In this document: positions 44,202 to 53,144 of the stretch, piece after piece | Numbering within the stretch: the stretch's first letter is position 1 | How the letters are laid out: every line of letters begins with the position of its first letter | Source: JAHEIJ01 sp040235565 | GTDB taxonomy: Bacteria > Pseudomonadota > Gammaproteobacteria > UBA6429 > Thiohalophilaceae | Direction of reading: 5' to 3' | Assembly (NCBI GenBank): GCA_040235565.1 | Contig: JBECLA010000112.1 | Location: forward strand, 1 to 64,000 | DNA length: 64,000 nucleotides | The notes under the pieces: model-generated | What the model was told of the DNA's origin: nothing | Databases searched by the model: none | What the model saw: only the letters and a program-made list of their open reading frames with translations | Made by a program: the position numbers and the translations under genes

Positions 44202-44552
44202 TTATTGTTGCGAGGTGAGTAGTTGCAGCAGCTGTGTATGGAGCGCGTCAAGTTTCGTCTCCAGCGGTTGCATGGCTGCAGCATCAATTTGTGGAAAAGC
44301 GTCCCGGATTGCGCCCAGGCAAAGCTCATGATGATGTTCAAGGATGGTGTGGATCTGGTGCTGATTCCGGGGCCGGGGCGGTGATGGGAATTCGGTTGAA
44401 TTCGTCGTGGCCAGGAGCTCAATTTCGGCATAACGTGGAATGAGTTTATTTGCCCCGCTTTCAGCGTGACTGGCGACCAGGGGAGTTGTCTTGACATAAG
44501 TCTCGCCCTGGTAGCGAAATTGTTGCCCGATTTTCAAATATTGAAATTTCAT
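44202..44552 (-). CDS. Uncharacterised soluble protein
   Basis: 116 residues from the ATG that begins MKFQYLKIGQQFRYQGETYV. Longer readings would run into the PfkB gene upstream. The first 50 residues look like a small beta domain (PLVASHAESGANKLIPRYAE), and the rest is helical with a His/Gln-rich section and a coiled-coil end (LETKLDALHTQLLQLL). No family is recognised. It lies 40 bases after the PfkB-type gene on the same strand and may be co-transcribed. Confidence 0.65.
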   Translation of the reverse strand: MKFQYLKIGQQFRYQGETYVKTTPLVASHAESGANKLIPRYAEIELLATTNSTEFPSPPRPRNQHQIHTILEHHHELCLGAIRDAFPQIDAAAMQPLETKLDALHTQLLQLLTSQQ

Positions 44553-44592
44553 ATCCGTTTTTTTACGCCATGACTTGATGTCGTGAAACAGC

Positions 44593-45462
44593 TTAATGGA
44601 CCAGGTTTCCCAATCCGTGTTGTCCGACTTTTTTGCCCGCCAGTCGGCACGCCTGCGCCAGGGCCCCGGCCAGCGGTTGACCAACCGCAATGGCATGGAT
44701 CAGTCCGGCATTAAAGGTATCACCCGCACCCAGGGTATCAATGACCTCAGGTGGTGGGTATGCGGGTGAATGATAGTCATGGTCTTGATGATCCCGTGCC
44801 CATGCGCCCCCATCACCCCAGGTACACACGAAGGTGGCTCCGGGTGCAACAGGTCGCATCGCATCAAAAAATTCGCTTGGCTGATCGAAACCGCGGCTAG
44901 AAACGAACACCCGGGAAAACAACAGGATATCGGCCAGGGGAAGCAGCAGGTCAATGCCCTCGCGATCTTTTTCGATTTCCACAGAGATGGGTTGATCCAC
45001 ACGTCGCTGTCGGGTTTCTGTCAGCATGCGTTTTACCTCAGATGCATTACGGCCCTCGAAATGGAACCAGTCAAATTCCTCCAGGGGAATTTGTTGATAG
45101 CGCTGGAAGTCATATTCGGGTAAATCGCGGTAATGCACGATGGTGCGTGAACCTGTTTGCTGATTCAGGGTAATGTACGAGGTGGGTGATTTGCCTTGTT
45201 TAACGTGCTGGCAGAATCCGGTGGCAACCTGTCTGGCTTTTAATTCCTGTTCGATACGGTGTCCATCCGGTTCATGTGCGAGGCTGCCGGCAAACTCAAG
45301 CTGGTGGCCGAACTGGGCGAGAACGGTTGCGGTATTGGCGGCATTACCGCCGCACTCGACCCGTTGGGCAAGGGCGCGCATTTCCTCGTCTTCAGCGGGA
45401 TAGTGATCGACAATGTTAATGATATCCAGCGTGGCGATCCCGACAGTCAATATGCGGCTCAT
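44593..45462 (-). CDS. PfkB-family carbohydrate kinase
   Basis: 289 residues of the ribokinase/PfkB fold: VECGGNAANTATVLAQFG near the N-terminus and the signature DTLGAGDTFNAGLIHAI near residue 245, with the catalytic Asp. The IVHYRDLPEY and WFHFEGRN segments resemble ketohexokinase-type members. The sugar or nucleoside substrate cannot be read from sequence. Confidence 0.88.
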   Translation of the reverse strand: MSRILTVGIATLDIINIVDHYPAEDEEMRALAQRVECGGNAANTATVLAQFGHQLEFAGSLAHEPDGHRIEQELKARQVATGFCQHVKQGKSPTSYITLNQQTGSRTIVHYRDLPEYDFQRYQQIPLEEFDWFHFEGRNASEVKRMLTETRQRRVDQPISVEIEKDREGIDLLLPLADILLFSRVFVSSRGFDQPSEFFDAMRPVAPGATFVCTWGDGGAWARDHQDHDYHSPAYPPPEVIDTLGAGDTFNAGLIHAIAVGQPLAGALAQACRLAGKKVGQHGLGNLVH

Positions 45463-45501
45463 GAGACTATTAACACGCGATTTTCATTCATACGGGATCG
45501 G

Positions 45502-46167
45502 TTAATCGCTCGGCTGGGTTAATGTCGGGCCATCATGTGCCGGATTATTTACTGCGGTACTGACACGATACAACTCCAGAAGATCCGGTTCACACGGATG
45601 GAGCAGATAAGCAAGACCTTGCGTATCGGTGTTGTGAGATTCAAGCCACATCGTGTGATCCTTCTCTTCCAGAATAACAGGCATGCGATCGTGAATTGTT
45701 TGCAATAAGGCGTTGGCTTCTGTGGTAACAATTGTACAGGAATTAACGATATGTTCACCTTCCCAGTATTCCCATAGACCCGCGAAGGCCAGCAAGCTGT
45801 CGTCTTTGCGATGAATATAATAGGGTTGTTTGCCTTGAGCCGTAGCTTGCCATTCGTAAAAGCCACTCGCCGGAATTAAACAACGGCGATGCTTGAAAGC
45901 ATCACGAAAGGCAGGCCGCTGGCTCAACGTTTCCATCTTGGCATTGATCATCTTGTATTTACTCTCCGGTTGCCTGGCCCAGTGAGGAATCAGGCCCCAG
46001 TGCATCAAGGCACAGCTACGACCATTTCCGGGTGATTCACAGATCACCGGAATATCACCCCCCGGGGTGATGTTCCAGCAAGGCTGGAAGTCCGGGACAG
46101 GACCATCGATGCGAAAATAATCCGCGATGTATTGGGGTCCGGCAGCTAGCGTATATCGGCCACACAT
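45502..46167 (-). CDS. SRAP/YedK-family DNA-protein crosslink protein
   Basis: 221 residues from the ATG of MCGRYTLAA. The catalytic residue is Cys2, so this start is required; longer readings are wrong. RCLIPASGFYEW provides the conserved Glu, and ILEEKDHTMWL lies in the His region. SRAP proteins bind abasic sites in single-stranded DNA through Cys2, shielding them. Normally the SOS response includes yedK; no LexA box is evident here. Confidence 0.93.
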   Translation of the reverse strand: MCGRYTLAAGPQYIADYFRIDGPVPDFQPCWNITPGGDIPVICESPGNGRSCALMHWGLIPHWARQPESKYKMINAKMETLSQRPAFRDAFKHRRCLIPASGFYEWQATAQGKQPYYIHRKDDSLLAFAGLWEYWEGEHIVNSCTIVTTEANALLQTIHDRMPVILEEKDHTMWLESHNTDTQGLAYLLHPCEPDLLELYRVSTAVNNPAHDGPTLTQPSD

Positions 46168-46190
46168 GGGATCAATGATTAGCCTTCTGT

Positions 46191-46568
46191 TTATTTCGTG
46201 TAGTGGTAGTAGCGGAGATTCAGGTATAGCACGACGTCTTCGATATCGCGGGGTGACCATTTTAATTCCAGTTCCTGTGACCAGCGAAGGATGGCACTTC
46301 GTAAAGTGGCGAGGTTCCTGGCGTGGCGTTTTTCCCGGATATGGACAATGCTTTCATGACACATGAGACAGTGATTGCTGTAGAGCAATTCACCCCGTGA
46401 TGGGACGGTTTTATTCTTGCCTGGAGGTGTTGCGGCCTGCGGCGAGTCTGTTGGTTGCAGGTTAACCTCCGGTTGCGGGGGCGAATCGACGGTTGCCATC
46501 ACGTTGCTGGCAAGCAAAGCCGTCAGCAGGAGTATGAGATATTGTTGTGGCATCATTTGTGATTTCAT
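46191..46568 (-). CDS. Small periplasmic c-type cytochrome
   Basis: About 125 residues with a signal peptide (YLILLLTALLASNVMA), a Pro/Gln-rich spacer and one heme site CLMCH (residues 67-71 from the first ATG). The ending SPRDIEDVVLYLNLRYYHY is typical of small cytochromes c, but the usual axial Met is not obvious, so His or another residue may serve. An ATG 12-15 bases in is an alternative start. It follows the RNA methyltransferase gene by 37 bases. Confidence 0.85.
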   Translation of the reverse strand: MKSQMMPQQYLILLLTALLASNVMATVDSPPQPEVNLQPTDSPQAATPPGKNKTVPSRGELLYSNHCLMCHESIVHIREKRHARNLATLRSAILRWSQELELKWSPRDIEDVVLYLNLRYYHYTK

Positions 46569-46605
46569 CCGGTTCTGTTTTCAGTATAGGCAAGAATCAA
46601 CAGAC

Positions 46606-47154
46606 TCAGTCGCGCTGCTGGCGGACATACTCATACATCATGATCGAGGCAGCGATACTGACATTTAGACTTTCCACACTGCCGAACTGGGGGATAGCCA
46701 GACAGCTGATGTCGGGATAGTTGGTTGGATTAAAACTGATACCAAGCCCCTCGTTTCCCAGGATGAAAGCACTTTTCAATGGCAAATCTGCCTGGTAAAT
46801 CGGGGTCGCGCAATCTGCCGCAAGCATAAAGAGTTTATAACCCTGGTCCCGCAACCGGGCATGGCAGGCCTGAAAGCTGTCATGAAAGTGGGCCGGGACC
46901 TTGCGGAAAGCCCCCTTGGCCGGGGCCGGATCAAAAGCTGCGACATTGATCAAATGCACTTCCCGCGCGCCGAAAGCCTCGGCGCTGCGAAATATCTTGG
47001 GGATATTGAACCCCGCCTTGAGCTGGTCCAGGACCAGAATGAATTCATGAATCCCTGGTGTCGCGGTCTGGTTTCGCCACTTTTCTTTCTGGAATCGCAA
47101 CAGGGCATTTTTGCGCCGATTGCGGCGCTTTTTGCTTTCCTGACGGCTGACCAT
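46606..47154 (-). CDS. TrmH/SpoU-family RNA methyltransferase
   Basis: 182 residues with the SPOUT trefoil-knot pattern: LDQLKAGFNIPKIFRSAEAFGA (motif 1), FILGNEGLGIS (motif 2) and IPQFGSVESLNVSIAASIMMYE (motif 3). It is short for TrmH, with a basic N-terminus. It methylates a 2'-OH in tRNA or rRNA; the target is not known. Confidence 0.92.
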   Translation of the reverse strand: MVSRQESKKRRNRRKNALLRFQKEKWRNQTATPGIHEFILVLDQLKAGFNIPKIFRSAEAFGAREVHLINVAAFDPAPAKGAFRKVPAHFHDSFQACHARLRDQGYKLFMLAADCATPIYQADLPLKSAFILGNEGLGISFNPTNYPDISCLAIPQFGSVESLNVSIAASIMMYEYVRQQRD

Positions 47155-47333
47155 GGCGTCGTGGCTACCTCTTTCCTCGGCTGGACGTCATGATACTGGA
47201 GCCAGGAAATCAAGGCGATACATCATTATCTCCATACTAATTACATGGTTTTTTTAATGGCCTTGGGATTTTCGGGTTGAAATATTAGGAAGCATTAATA
47301 TACTAGCAAGGATCGCGGAATTGGAGAAAAACT

Positions 47334-47672
47334 ATGCATTGGAATATCAAGGAAATTGAAGCGCCGGAACTCGCCAGATGGCAGGATGAAAAGTCTGACA
47401 AGATCCGGGTGATTGATGTGCGTGAAATGTCCGAGATTGCCGCCGGTACCGTCCCCGGTGCCAAAGCGATGCCCATGGCATCCATTCCGGCCAGAATCCA
47501 CGAGTTGGACAGGGACAAAGAACTGGTATTCATCTGCCGCAGCGGTGCCCGTTCTGCCCAGGTGTGCATGTTCCTGCAGCAACAGGGGTTTGAAAAGGTA
47601 TATAACCTGCGAGGCGGGATGTTTGGTTGGGCCGGTGCGGGTCAGCAAATCAACCTGCCTCAGGCGGTTTAA
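47334..47672 (+). CDS. Single-domain rhodanese
   Basis: 112 residues with the active-site loop FICRSGARS, giving the sulfur-carrying Cys. The early VIDVREMSEIAAGTVPGA is the CH2A-like segment. It transfers sulfane sulfur to an acceptor. Context gives no partner, although several sulfur-handling genes (ttcA, tusE) lie in the same window. A terminator follows. Confidence 0.93.
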   Translation: MHWNIKEIEAPELARWQDEKSDKIRVIDVREMSEIAAGTVPGAKAMPMASIPARIHELDRDKELVFICRSGARSAQVCMFLQQQGFEKVYNLRGGMFGWAGAGQQINLPQAV

Positions 47673-47694
47673 AGCGGTAAAAGTAATAAAGCAG

Positions 47695-47720
47695 AAAAGC
47701 CGGCGTCTGCCGGCTTTTTT
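47695..47720 (+). terminator. Intrinsic terminator after the rhodanese gene
   Basis: AAGCCGGC, GTCT loop, GCCGGCTT and a T-run. It closes the rhodanese transcript and faces the end of the hemerythrin gene. Confidence 0.88.
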
Positions 47721-47773
47721 CTTGCAGTTGGAACTGGCCAGGGATGAGCTTTTGCCAGTGTCTGACCAGCCTG

Positions 47774-48196
47774 TCAGGCTGCATGATGCTCCTTGACCAG
47801 GGGAAACATTTTTTCATTCTCGTATTTCACCCTGTCCTTGATTAATTGGAAAATCTCGCGACTTTCCTGAATCAACTGGTCGTGTTCATCCTCGCCCACG
47901 GCAGGATTGCACCAGCGACGGACATAGCCGGAAAAGCGTTTCTTGATTTGTCTGGCGCTGTCATGAAAATTCCTGGCGACATTGCTTATCGCCGTATTAT
48001 CGTGTTCGGCCAGCGCGGAATAAATGGTGTTATCTTCAAACACCAGGTGGATCCAGACCTTTTCCTTGAAGCGATTCATTAATTCGCACACGTAAGGGTT
48101 ATTGTGCAGGGAAGGTTGTTCAACCAGCACGGATAATACCGCACACAGATCAGCTATTTCCCGGTTCTGGGTTTTTAATTCATCAAGGGAATACAT
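47774..48196 (-). CDS. Hemerythrin-domain protein
   Basis: 140 residues, all-helical. The metal pattern is partly there: WIHLVFEDNTIYSAL (His and Glu), NFHDSARQI and YENEKMFPLVKEHHAA. The usual first HxxH-type ligand near residue 10 is replaced (TQNREIADL), so the di-iron site may be incomplete or use other ligands. It might act in oxygen, nitric oxide or iron response. An FNR-like palindrome lies in the gap upstream of it. Confidence 0.85.
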   Translation of the reverse strand: MYSLDELKTQNREIADLCAVLSVLVEQPSLHNNPYVCELMNRFKEKVWIHLVFEDNTIYSALAEHDNTAISNVARNFHDSARQIKKRFSGYVRRWCNPAVGEDEHDQLIQESREIFQLIKDRVKYENEKMFPLVKEHHAA

Positions 48197-48619
48197 TTTG
48201 GCTCAACCCGGCTTGGTGACACACTTTTAAATAACGTTAGCTGATCCAGGCCATCACAGGCAACAAGCAATGCTCATAACCCTGTCCCAGGGATCAGAGC
48301 CCCAGGGGGTGGATCAGCAGAATCAGGTGAACCGCTTCCGGCTCCAGCCGACAAACCGTCGGGCGCTGTGCCGGCGGGTAAATATTGATTAGAATTAACT
48401 AATATTTACAACCGTGGGGCGATCACCAGGGTAGACCGGCATAGAAGAAGGCATCAGCCCGTCACGGGCGCTGCGTTGATATCAGCCGGCCAGGGTTAAC
48501 TATCTGTTTTTTTAAGTGAAAATATCAGGGCAAGGTTTACCCGCTCAGGCGAAGCGATTAAGATCAGCCGCCTGATCAACTTCGGGACAGCCAGTGCAGA
48601 CCGGCAGGACGAGACCAAC
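48197..48619. other. Gap between hemerythrin and aroG genes with a palindrome
   Basis: A 423-base divergent gap. At 48379-48408, TAAATATT and AATATTTA flank a 14-base core that includes TTGATTAGAATTAA (48385-48398), one base from the FNR consensus. Near 48455-48472 a small GCCCGTCACGGGC hairpin and later a T-run precede aroG, which could be part of a leader. No gene is seen. Confidence 0.5.
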
Positions 48620-49681
48620 ATGACGATGAAGTACAAAACCGATGATTTGCGAATCGCTGCGATGAGCGAGGTGGTGCCGCCGGTGCAATTGCACAAGGAT
48701 TGCCCGGTGACAGAGCAGGTCAGCAGGCTGATTTTCGATACACGTACGGCGATCCACAACATCCTCGAAGGACGCGACGATCGTCTGCTGGTAATTATCG
48801 GGCCCTGCTCGGTCCATGATCCCGTCGCTGCCCTGGAGTACGCCCAGCACCTGCAGACCATGCGCAAGGAATTACGTGATGACCTGTTAATCGTCATGAG
48901 AGTTTACTTCGAAAAACCTCGCACGACGGTTGGCTGGAAGGGGTTGATCAACGATCCCGATCTCGATGACAGTTACCAGATTAATAAAGGTTTATATATT
49001 GCCCGTAAGCTGCTTTTAGACATCAACAGCCTGGGTGTGCCTGCCGCCACCGAGTTTCTCGATCTTATTACCCCGCAATATATCGCGGATTTGATTAGCT
49101 GGGGGGCTATTGGCGCCAGGACTACCGAGAGTCAGGTTCACCGTGAACTGGCCTCCGGCCTGTCATCGCCGGTGGGATTCAAAAATGGTACCGATGGTAC
49201 GCTCAAGATTGCTGTTGATGCCATTCGCGCGGCCAGTCAACCGCATAATTTTCTTTCCCTGACCAAGGCGGGACATTCGGCGATCTTCTCGACTACCGGC
49301 AATGAGGACTGCCATATTATTCTGCGCGGCGGGCGTGAACCGAACTACGATGCCAAAAGTGTGGCCATCGCGGTGAATGAACTGGAAGCCGCCAAACTGA
49401 ACCCCAAACTGATGATTGATTTCAGTCACGCCAATAGTCGTAAACAACATGAAAGGCAAATTGAAGTCGGACATGATGTTGCGAGCCAGATCGCAGCAGG
49501 CAATAAAAACGTCATGGGTGTCATGATTGAGAGTCATCTCAAGGCCGGACGACAGAATGTCGAAGCTGGCAAGGAACTCGTTTATGGCCAGAGCATTACC
49601 GATGCCTGTCTCGGCTGGGAAGACAGCGAACCCCTGCTGCGTGAACTTGCCGATGCAGTACGTCAGAGGCGTACGCACTGA
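48620..49681 (+). CDS. aroG: Class I DAHP synthase (AroF/G/H type)
   Basis: 353 residues, full length. GPCSVHDP (about residue 57) is the PEP-binding signature, KPRTTVGWKGL the metal/PEP segment, and MIDFSHANSRKQ the later metal site. It joins PEP and erythrose-4-phosphate in the first step of aromatic synthesis. The isoenzyme cannot be told with certainty; the allosteric Phe/Tyr/Trp site was not analysed. Confidence 0.95.
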   Translation: MTMKYKTDDLRIAAMSEVVPPVQLHKDCPVTEQVSRLIFDTRTAIHNILEGRDDRLLVIIGPCSVHDPVAALEYAQHLQTMRKELRDDLLIVMRVYFEKPRTTVGWKGLINDPDLDDSYQINKGLYIARKLLLDINSLGVPAATEFLDLITPQYIADLISWGAIGARTTESQVHRELASGLSSPVGFKNGTDGTLKIAVDAIRAASQPHNFLSLTKAGHSAIFSTTGNEDCHIILRGGREPNYDAKSVAIAVNELEAAKLNPKLMIDFSHANSRKQHERQIEVGHDVASQIAAGNKNVMGVMIESHLKAGRQNVEAGKELVYGQSITDACLGWEDSEPLLRELADAVRQRRTH

Positions 49682-49913
49682 ACTCTATTACCGTTTCACC
49701 GCGCCCTGTTCCGGGCGAGCAGGTGCGCCTGGTGAGGTAGTAACCGCTGACGGCGCATGAGTGTTGTCGATCAATGTCCATAGGTATCCGGCGATGAGGC
49801 CAGCTTAGTCTGCTTTTTTTAGGTACTAATCTATATATTATGCGGCAAGGTTTAGCGTTGGCGATAGCAATCGCCAGGATATCTGGAAAAAAAATTTATT
49901 GAGGATGTAACAG

Positions 49914-50108
49914 GTGGAAATGGCACTGTGGGAAAAAGTTCTTCTGGGTATCGGGGTTATCCTGATCATTTTGTGGTTTCGTCCAGGCATTAAAGCCATC
50001 TGGAAACGAAGTCAGGAGGCGGAAGAGAAGGACTGGAAGGGATTACTTCTGCCTATGGGGCTGGTGATCCTGTTTGTTGTATTGCTGATTATGATGGTTA
50101 GAAACTAA
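49914..50108 (+). CDS. Small two-helix membrane protein
   Basis: 64 residues with GTG (or an ATG two codons later), GAGGA upstream. Helix 1 is VLLGIGVILIILWFRPGI, then a charged loop (RSQEAEEKDWKG) and helix 2 LVILFVVLLIMMV. No family recognised. It precedes slyX by 16 bases and is likely co-transcribed with it. Confidence 0.75.
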   Translation: MEMALWEKVLLGIGVILIILWFRPGIKAIWKRSQEAEEKDWKGLLLPMGLVILFVVLLIMMVRN

Positions 50109-50124
50109 TTGAGGGTTACCCATT

Positions 50125-50334
50125 ATGGATCTCGACCAACGTATCACCGAGCTGGAAACCCGCCTGGCTTTTCAGGAAACAACCCTGCAGGAACTGAATG
50201 AGGTATTGACTAGCCAGCAACAGCAACTGACTCGCATGCAGCTTTTAGTGGAAAAGATCCAGGAGCGCATGCTGGAAATTGTCAGTAAAATGCAACCTGA
50301 TGCCGCTGTTGAGCCGTTACCACCACATTACTGA
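50125..50334 (+). CDS. slyX: SlyX family protein
   Basis: 69 residues forming one coiled coil (RITELETRLAFQETTLQELN) with the PPHY ending typical of SlyX. The function is unclear even in E. coli. It ends 10 bases from the convergent TRAP permease gene. Confidence 0.93.
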   Translation: MDLDQRITELETRLAFQETTLQELNEVLTSQQQQLTRMQLLVEKIQERMLEIVSKMQPDAAVEPLPPHY

Positions 50335-50344
50335 ATAATGTCGC

Positions 50345-51616
50345 TCAATAATAAAGTAACGGTGCATAGGTAATTATTAACACTGCGACCAGCAGTACCA
50401 GCAGAAAAGGCATGCTGGCATGATAAATGTCATCAATCGGTCGGTTAAACCGATAACTGGCAATAAACAGATTAATTCCCACCGGTGGCGTCAGATAGCC
50501 GAGTTGCATATTGGCCAGGAATATGATCCCCAGATGAATGGGATGGATACCATAGCCAACGGCCACCGGCAGGATCAGCGGCACCATAATAACCAGGGCG
50601 GAAAAAATATCCAGAAAGGCCCCCAGAACAAGCAGGATGATATTGAGCAAGGCCAGAAAGGTATATTTGCTGGTAATCTGCGATTGTGTCCATTCGAACA
50701 GTTTGAGTGGTACTTGCGCATCAATGAGGAAGTTGGTGAAGGCCAGCGAAACGCCAAGGATCAATAAAATACCTCCGACAACCGTCATCGCCTCCACCGT
50801 GATTCGCGGCAGTTCCCGCAAGCGGATTTCTTTGTAGACAAAGACTTCAATTATCAGAACATACAAAGCCGTAATGGCAGCGGCTTCCGAGACTGCGAAC
50901 AGTCCGCCGTAAATACCGCCCAGTACGAAGATCGGTAAAGGCAGTTCCCATTTGGCATCCTTCAAGGCCCGCCAGGCTTCACCCCGATCGAATGGCGTAA
51001 GCGGTATGACATCCTTGCGTGTCACCCACAGGCTCCAGATACCCAGCAGAAACAGCATCAACAGGGTAGGGAGGATGCCGGCGACGAAGGCATCGGTAAC
51101 CGAGATGGCTTCCCCAAGATTAAGCTGTTGGGCGACAACAACGTACAGGATCAGGGGCAGCGAGGGGGGTAAGAGTAATCCCAGACTGCCGGCCGAGGTT
51201 ACCAGACCAAGGCTGAAGCGATCGCTGTAGCCGACATGCTTGAGCGCTGGATACAGCAATGCTCCCAATGCCACGATCGTGACGCCGGTTGCACCGGTGA
51301 ATGCCGTAAACAGCGCGCAGGCAAACAAGGTAACGGCCACCATTTCCGCCGGTAACCAGCCAAACACGCCGCGTGACAGGGCGACCAGTCGTTTGGATGT
51401 ATTACTCTCACTCAGCAGGTAGCCGGCAAACGTAAACAGCGGCAATGCCAGTAATAACGGTGTTTCCGTAATCCGGTATATTTCAATACTGATGACGGAA
51501 AGATCGACGCCGCTGAAATAAAAACCCAGCAGGGCGGCGGCGGTGATAATGACAAACAGAGGGGTGCCTGCAAATGCAAGCAGAACGAGCAATACTGCAA
51601 TCAGGGTAACCAGCAT
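50345..51616 (-). CDS. TRAP transporter large permease (DctM type)
   Basis: 423 residues from the ATG that overlaps the small-permease stop (ATGA); 32 extra upstream codons would lie in that gene and are rejected. About 12 membrane helices, with the GLLLPPSLPLILYVVVA and YLTPPVGINLF segments typical of DctM. It is the transport subunit of the importer encoded here. Confidence 0.93.
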   Translation of the reverse strand: MLVTLIAVLLVLLAFAGTPLFVIITAAALLGFYFSGVDLSVISIEIYRITETPLLLALPLFTFAGYLLSESNTSKRLVALSRGVFGWLPAEMVAVTLFACALFTAFTGATGVTIVALGALLYPALKHVGYSDRFSLGLVTSAGSLGLLLPPSLPLILYVVVAQQLNLGEAISVTDAFVAGILPTLLMLFLLGIWSLWVTRKDVIPLTPFDRGEAWRALKDAKWELPLPIFVLGGIYGGLFAVSEAAAITALYVLIIEVFVYKEIRLRELPRITVEAMTVVGGILLILGVSLAFTNFLIDAQVPLKLFEWTQSQITSKYTFLALLNIILLVLGAFLDIFSALVIMVPLILPVAVGYGIHPIHLGIIFLANMQLGYLTPPVGINLFIASYRFNRPIDDIYHASMPFLLVLLVAVLIITYAPLLYY

Positions 51617-52092
51617 CAGTCTGCCTGGAGTTTCTGTGGCAAGGCCGCGAGCAGGAGAAAGCGGATTGACATAACCAGGAAACCGAAAGGTATGATCGCT
51701 TCGGTCAACCATACAGGAACGCTTTCAAAGGCCCGCATGCCATCCTGGTATTCGATAAGGACAAATCTGAATGCGTGCCAGGCGACGATAAAACAAACGC
51801 CAGCTGTGATAATGTCAGTAAACCGTCTCAGCCAGATCTGCCTGGTGGAGGATAGGTGTCGTGACACGATATCAATTTTGATATGCCGATGATTACGACT
51901 GGCGATCATGGCACCGATCAGTCCAAGCCATAACACCAGGATTCGTACCAGGCTGTCACCCCAGGGGATCCCGGCATGAAAAAAATTGCGCAAAAAAATC
52001 TGGGTTACAGCGAAGATGATCGTGGTAAGTAGTATAACAACAAGCAAGCTTTGCTCGACTCGTAATAACAAACGGTGGAGACGTAACAGCAT
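51616..52092 (-). CDS. TRAP transporter small permease (DctQ type)
   Basis: About 158 residues from the ATG beginning MLLRLHRLLLRVEQSL; two further ATG codons lie upstream but overlap the binding-protein gene. Four membrane helices and the QIFLRNFFHAGIPWGDSL signature of DctQ. It overlaps the large permease gene by 4 bases. Confidence 0.88.
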   Translation of the reverse strand: MLLRLHRLLLRVEQSLLVVILLTTIIFAVTQIFLRNFFHAGIPWGDSLVRILVLWLGLIGAMIASRNHRHIKIDIVSRHLSSTRQIWLRRFTDIITAGVCFIVAWHAFRFVLIEYQDGMRAFESVPVWLTEAIIPFGFLVMSIRFLLLAALPQKLQAD

Positions 52093-52114
52093 GATATTTT
52101 GAACGATGTGTTTG

Positions 52115-53119
52115 TTACTGCCTGGCCCTGAATTCATCAAGGTGTTGCTCAACGGTTTGCACGATTTGTTTGCTGATTGTGCCGGATTTAATCAGTTGTT
52201 TGATAGCATCTTTAGCGTACCGGCGCCATTCCTGCAACTGCTCTGGTCCGGGCTTGATTAATTCAATTCCCTGATTCTGAATTGCGGCAAAAGCACTTTT
52301 ATTATCGATGCGATTTTGCTTGTCTATTTCAGTAAACACGCGGTCCATAACTTCCCGCATGATTTGCTGATCCTGTTTGCTGAGTTTATTAAACGCATTT
52401 TTTTCAATGATTAACAAGCCGGTACTGTAAAGCAATGGCATGTCGGTGAGATAACGGACCTGGGTATGCCAGTGTAGTGCAATGGTGGCGATCGGAGGTG
52501 CGGCCACGGTATCGATGAGCCCGGTTTGTAAACCAGTCAGCACATCACCCAGCGGTAGGGGGATGGGTTGAACGTCGTAGGCTTTAACGGCTTCCATTGC
52601 CAGTTCATCTGAAGAGGGCACCCAGGCCTTGCTGTTGCGCAGTTCCGCGACAGTTTTAATTGGCGAGAGGGACATAATGTAAGCGAAGCCACCTTCTACC
52701 AGGCCAAAGCTGACGAAACCATTTTGTTCCAGCCCATCCAGGATATGCTGGTCCAGCTTGTTGCGCACATAGGAAACTTCTTCCAGGTTACGAAACAACA
52801 TCGGTAAACTGTAAACCTGACTGTCGGGAAAGTACTGACTGACTGCCCCGATTGTAATGGCACCACCCTGTAGCTGGCGAATACGAATCTTGCGAAGCAC
52901 GGCCATGTCATCACCCATGACACCGCCGGGATAAAATTTAATCTGCACCCGGTTATTGGTTTTTTGCGCCACTTCCTTTGCGCCGGATCGCATAATGTTC
53001 ATCCAGTACGATCCTTCCGGCGAAAGGGTGGCGATTTTAAAAACTGTCGCCGAAGCCAAGGTGGGATACAAACAGCAACAGGCCAGCAGAAAGGTTAAAT
53101 AGCGCAACATGTTGGGCAT
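52115..53119 (-). CDS. TRAP transporter substrate-binding protein (DctP type)
   Basis: 334 residues with a signal peptide (YLTFLLACCCLYPTLASA) and the DctP fold. The motif VFKIATLSPEGSYWMNIMRS and the PLPLGDVLTGLQTGLIDTVA region with the substrate-handling loop are visible. The binding-site Arg that pairs with carboxylates is not clear here, in line with TPAT-type P components. It captures the solute in the periplasm for the Q and M subunits. Confidence 0.92.
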   Translation of the reverse strand: MPNMLRYLTFLLACCCLYPTLASATVFKIATLSPEGSYWMNIMRSGAKEVAQKTNNRVQIKFYPGGVMGDDMAVLRKIRIRQLQGGAITIGAVSQYFPDSQVYSLPMLFRNLEEVSYVRNKLDQHILDGLEQNGFVSFGLVEGGFAYIMSLSPIKTVAELRNSKAWVPSSDELAMEAVKAYDVQPIPLPLGDVLTGLQTGLIDTVAAPPIATIALHWHTQVRYLTDMPLLYSTGLLIIEKNAFNKLSKQDQQIMREVMDRVFTEIDKQNRIDNKSAFAAIQNQGIELIKPGPEQLQEWRRYAKDAIKQLIKSGTISKQIVQTVEQHLDEFRARQ

Positions 53120-53144
53120 TCCAAATATAAATAGTTAGAAAATA

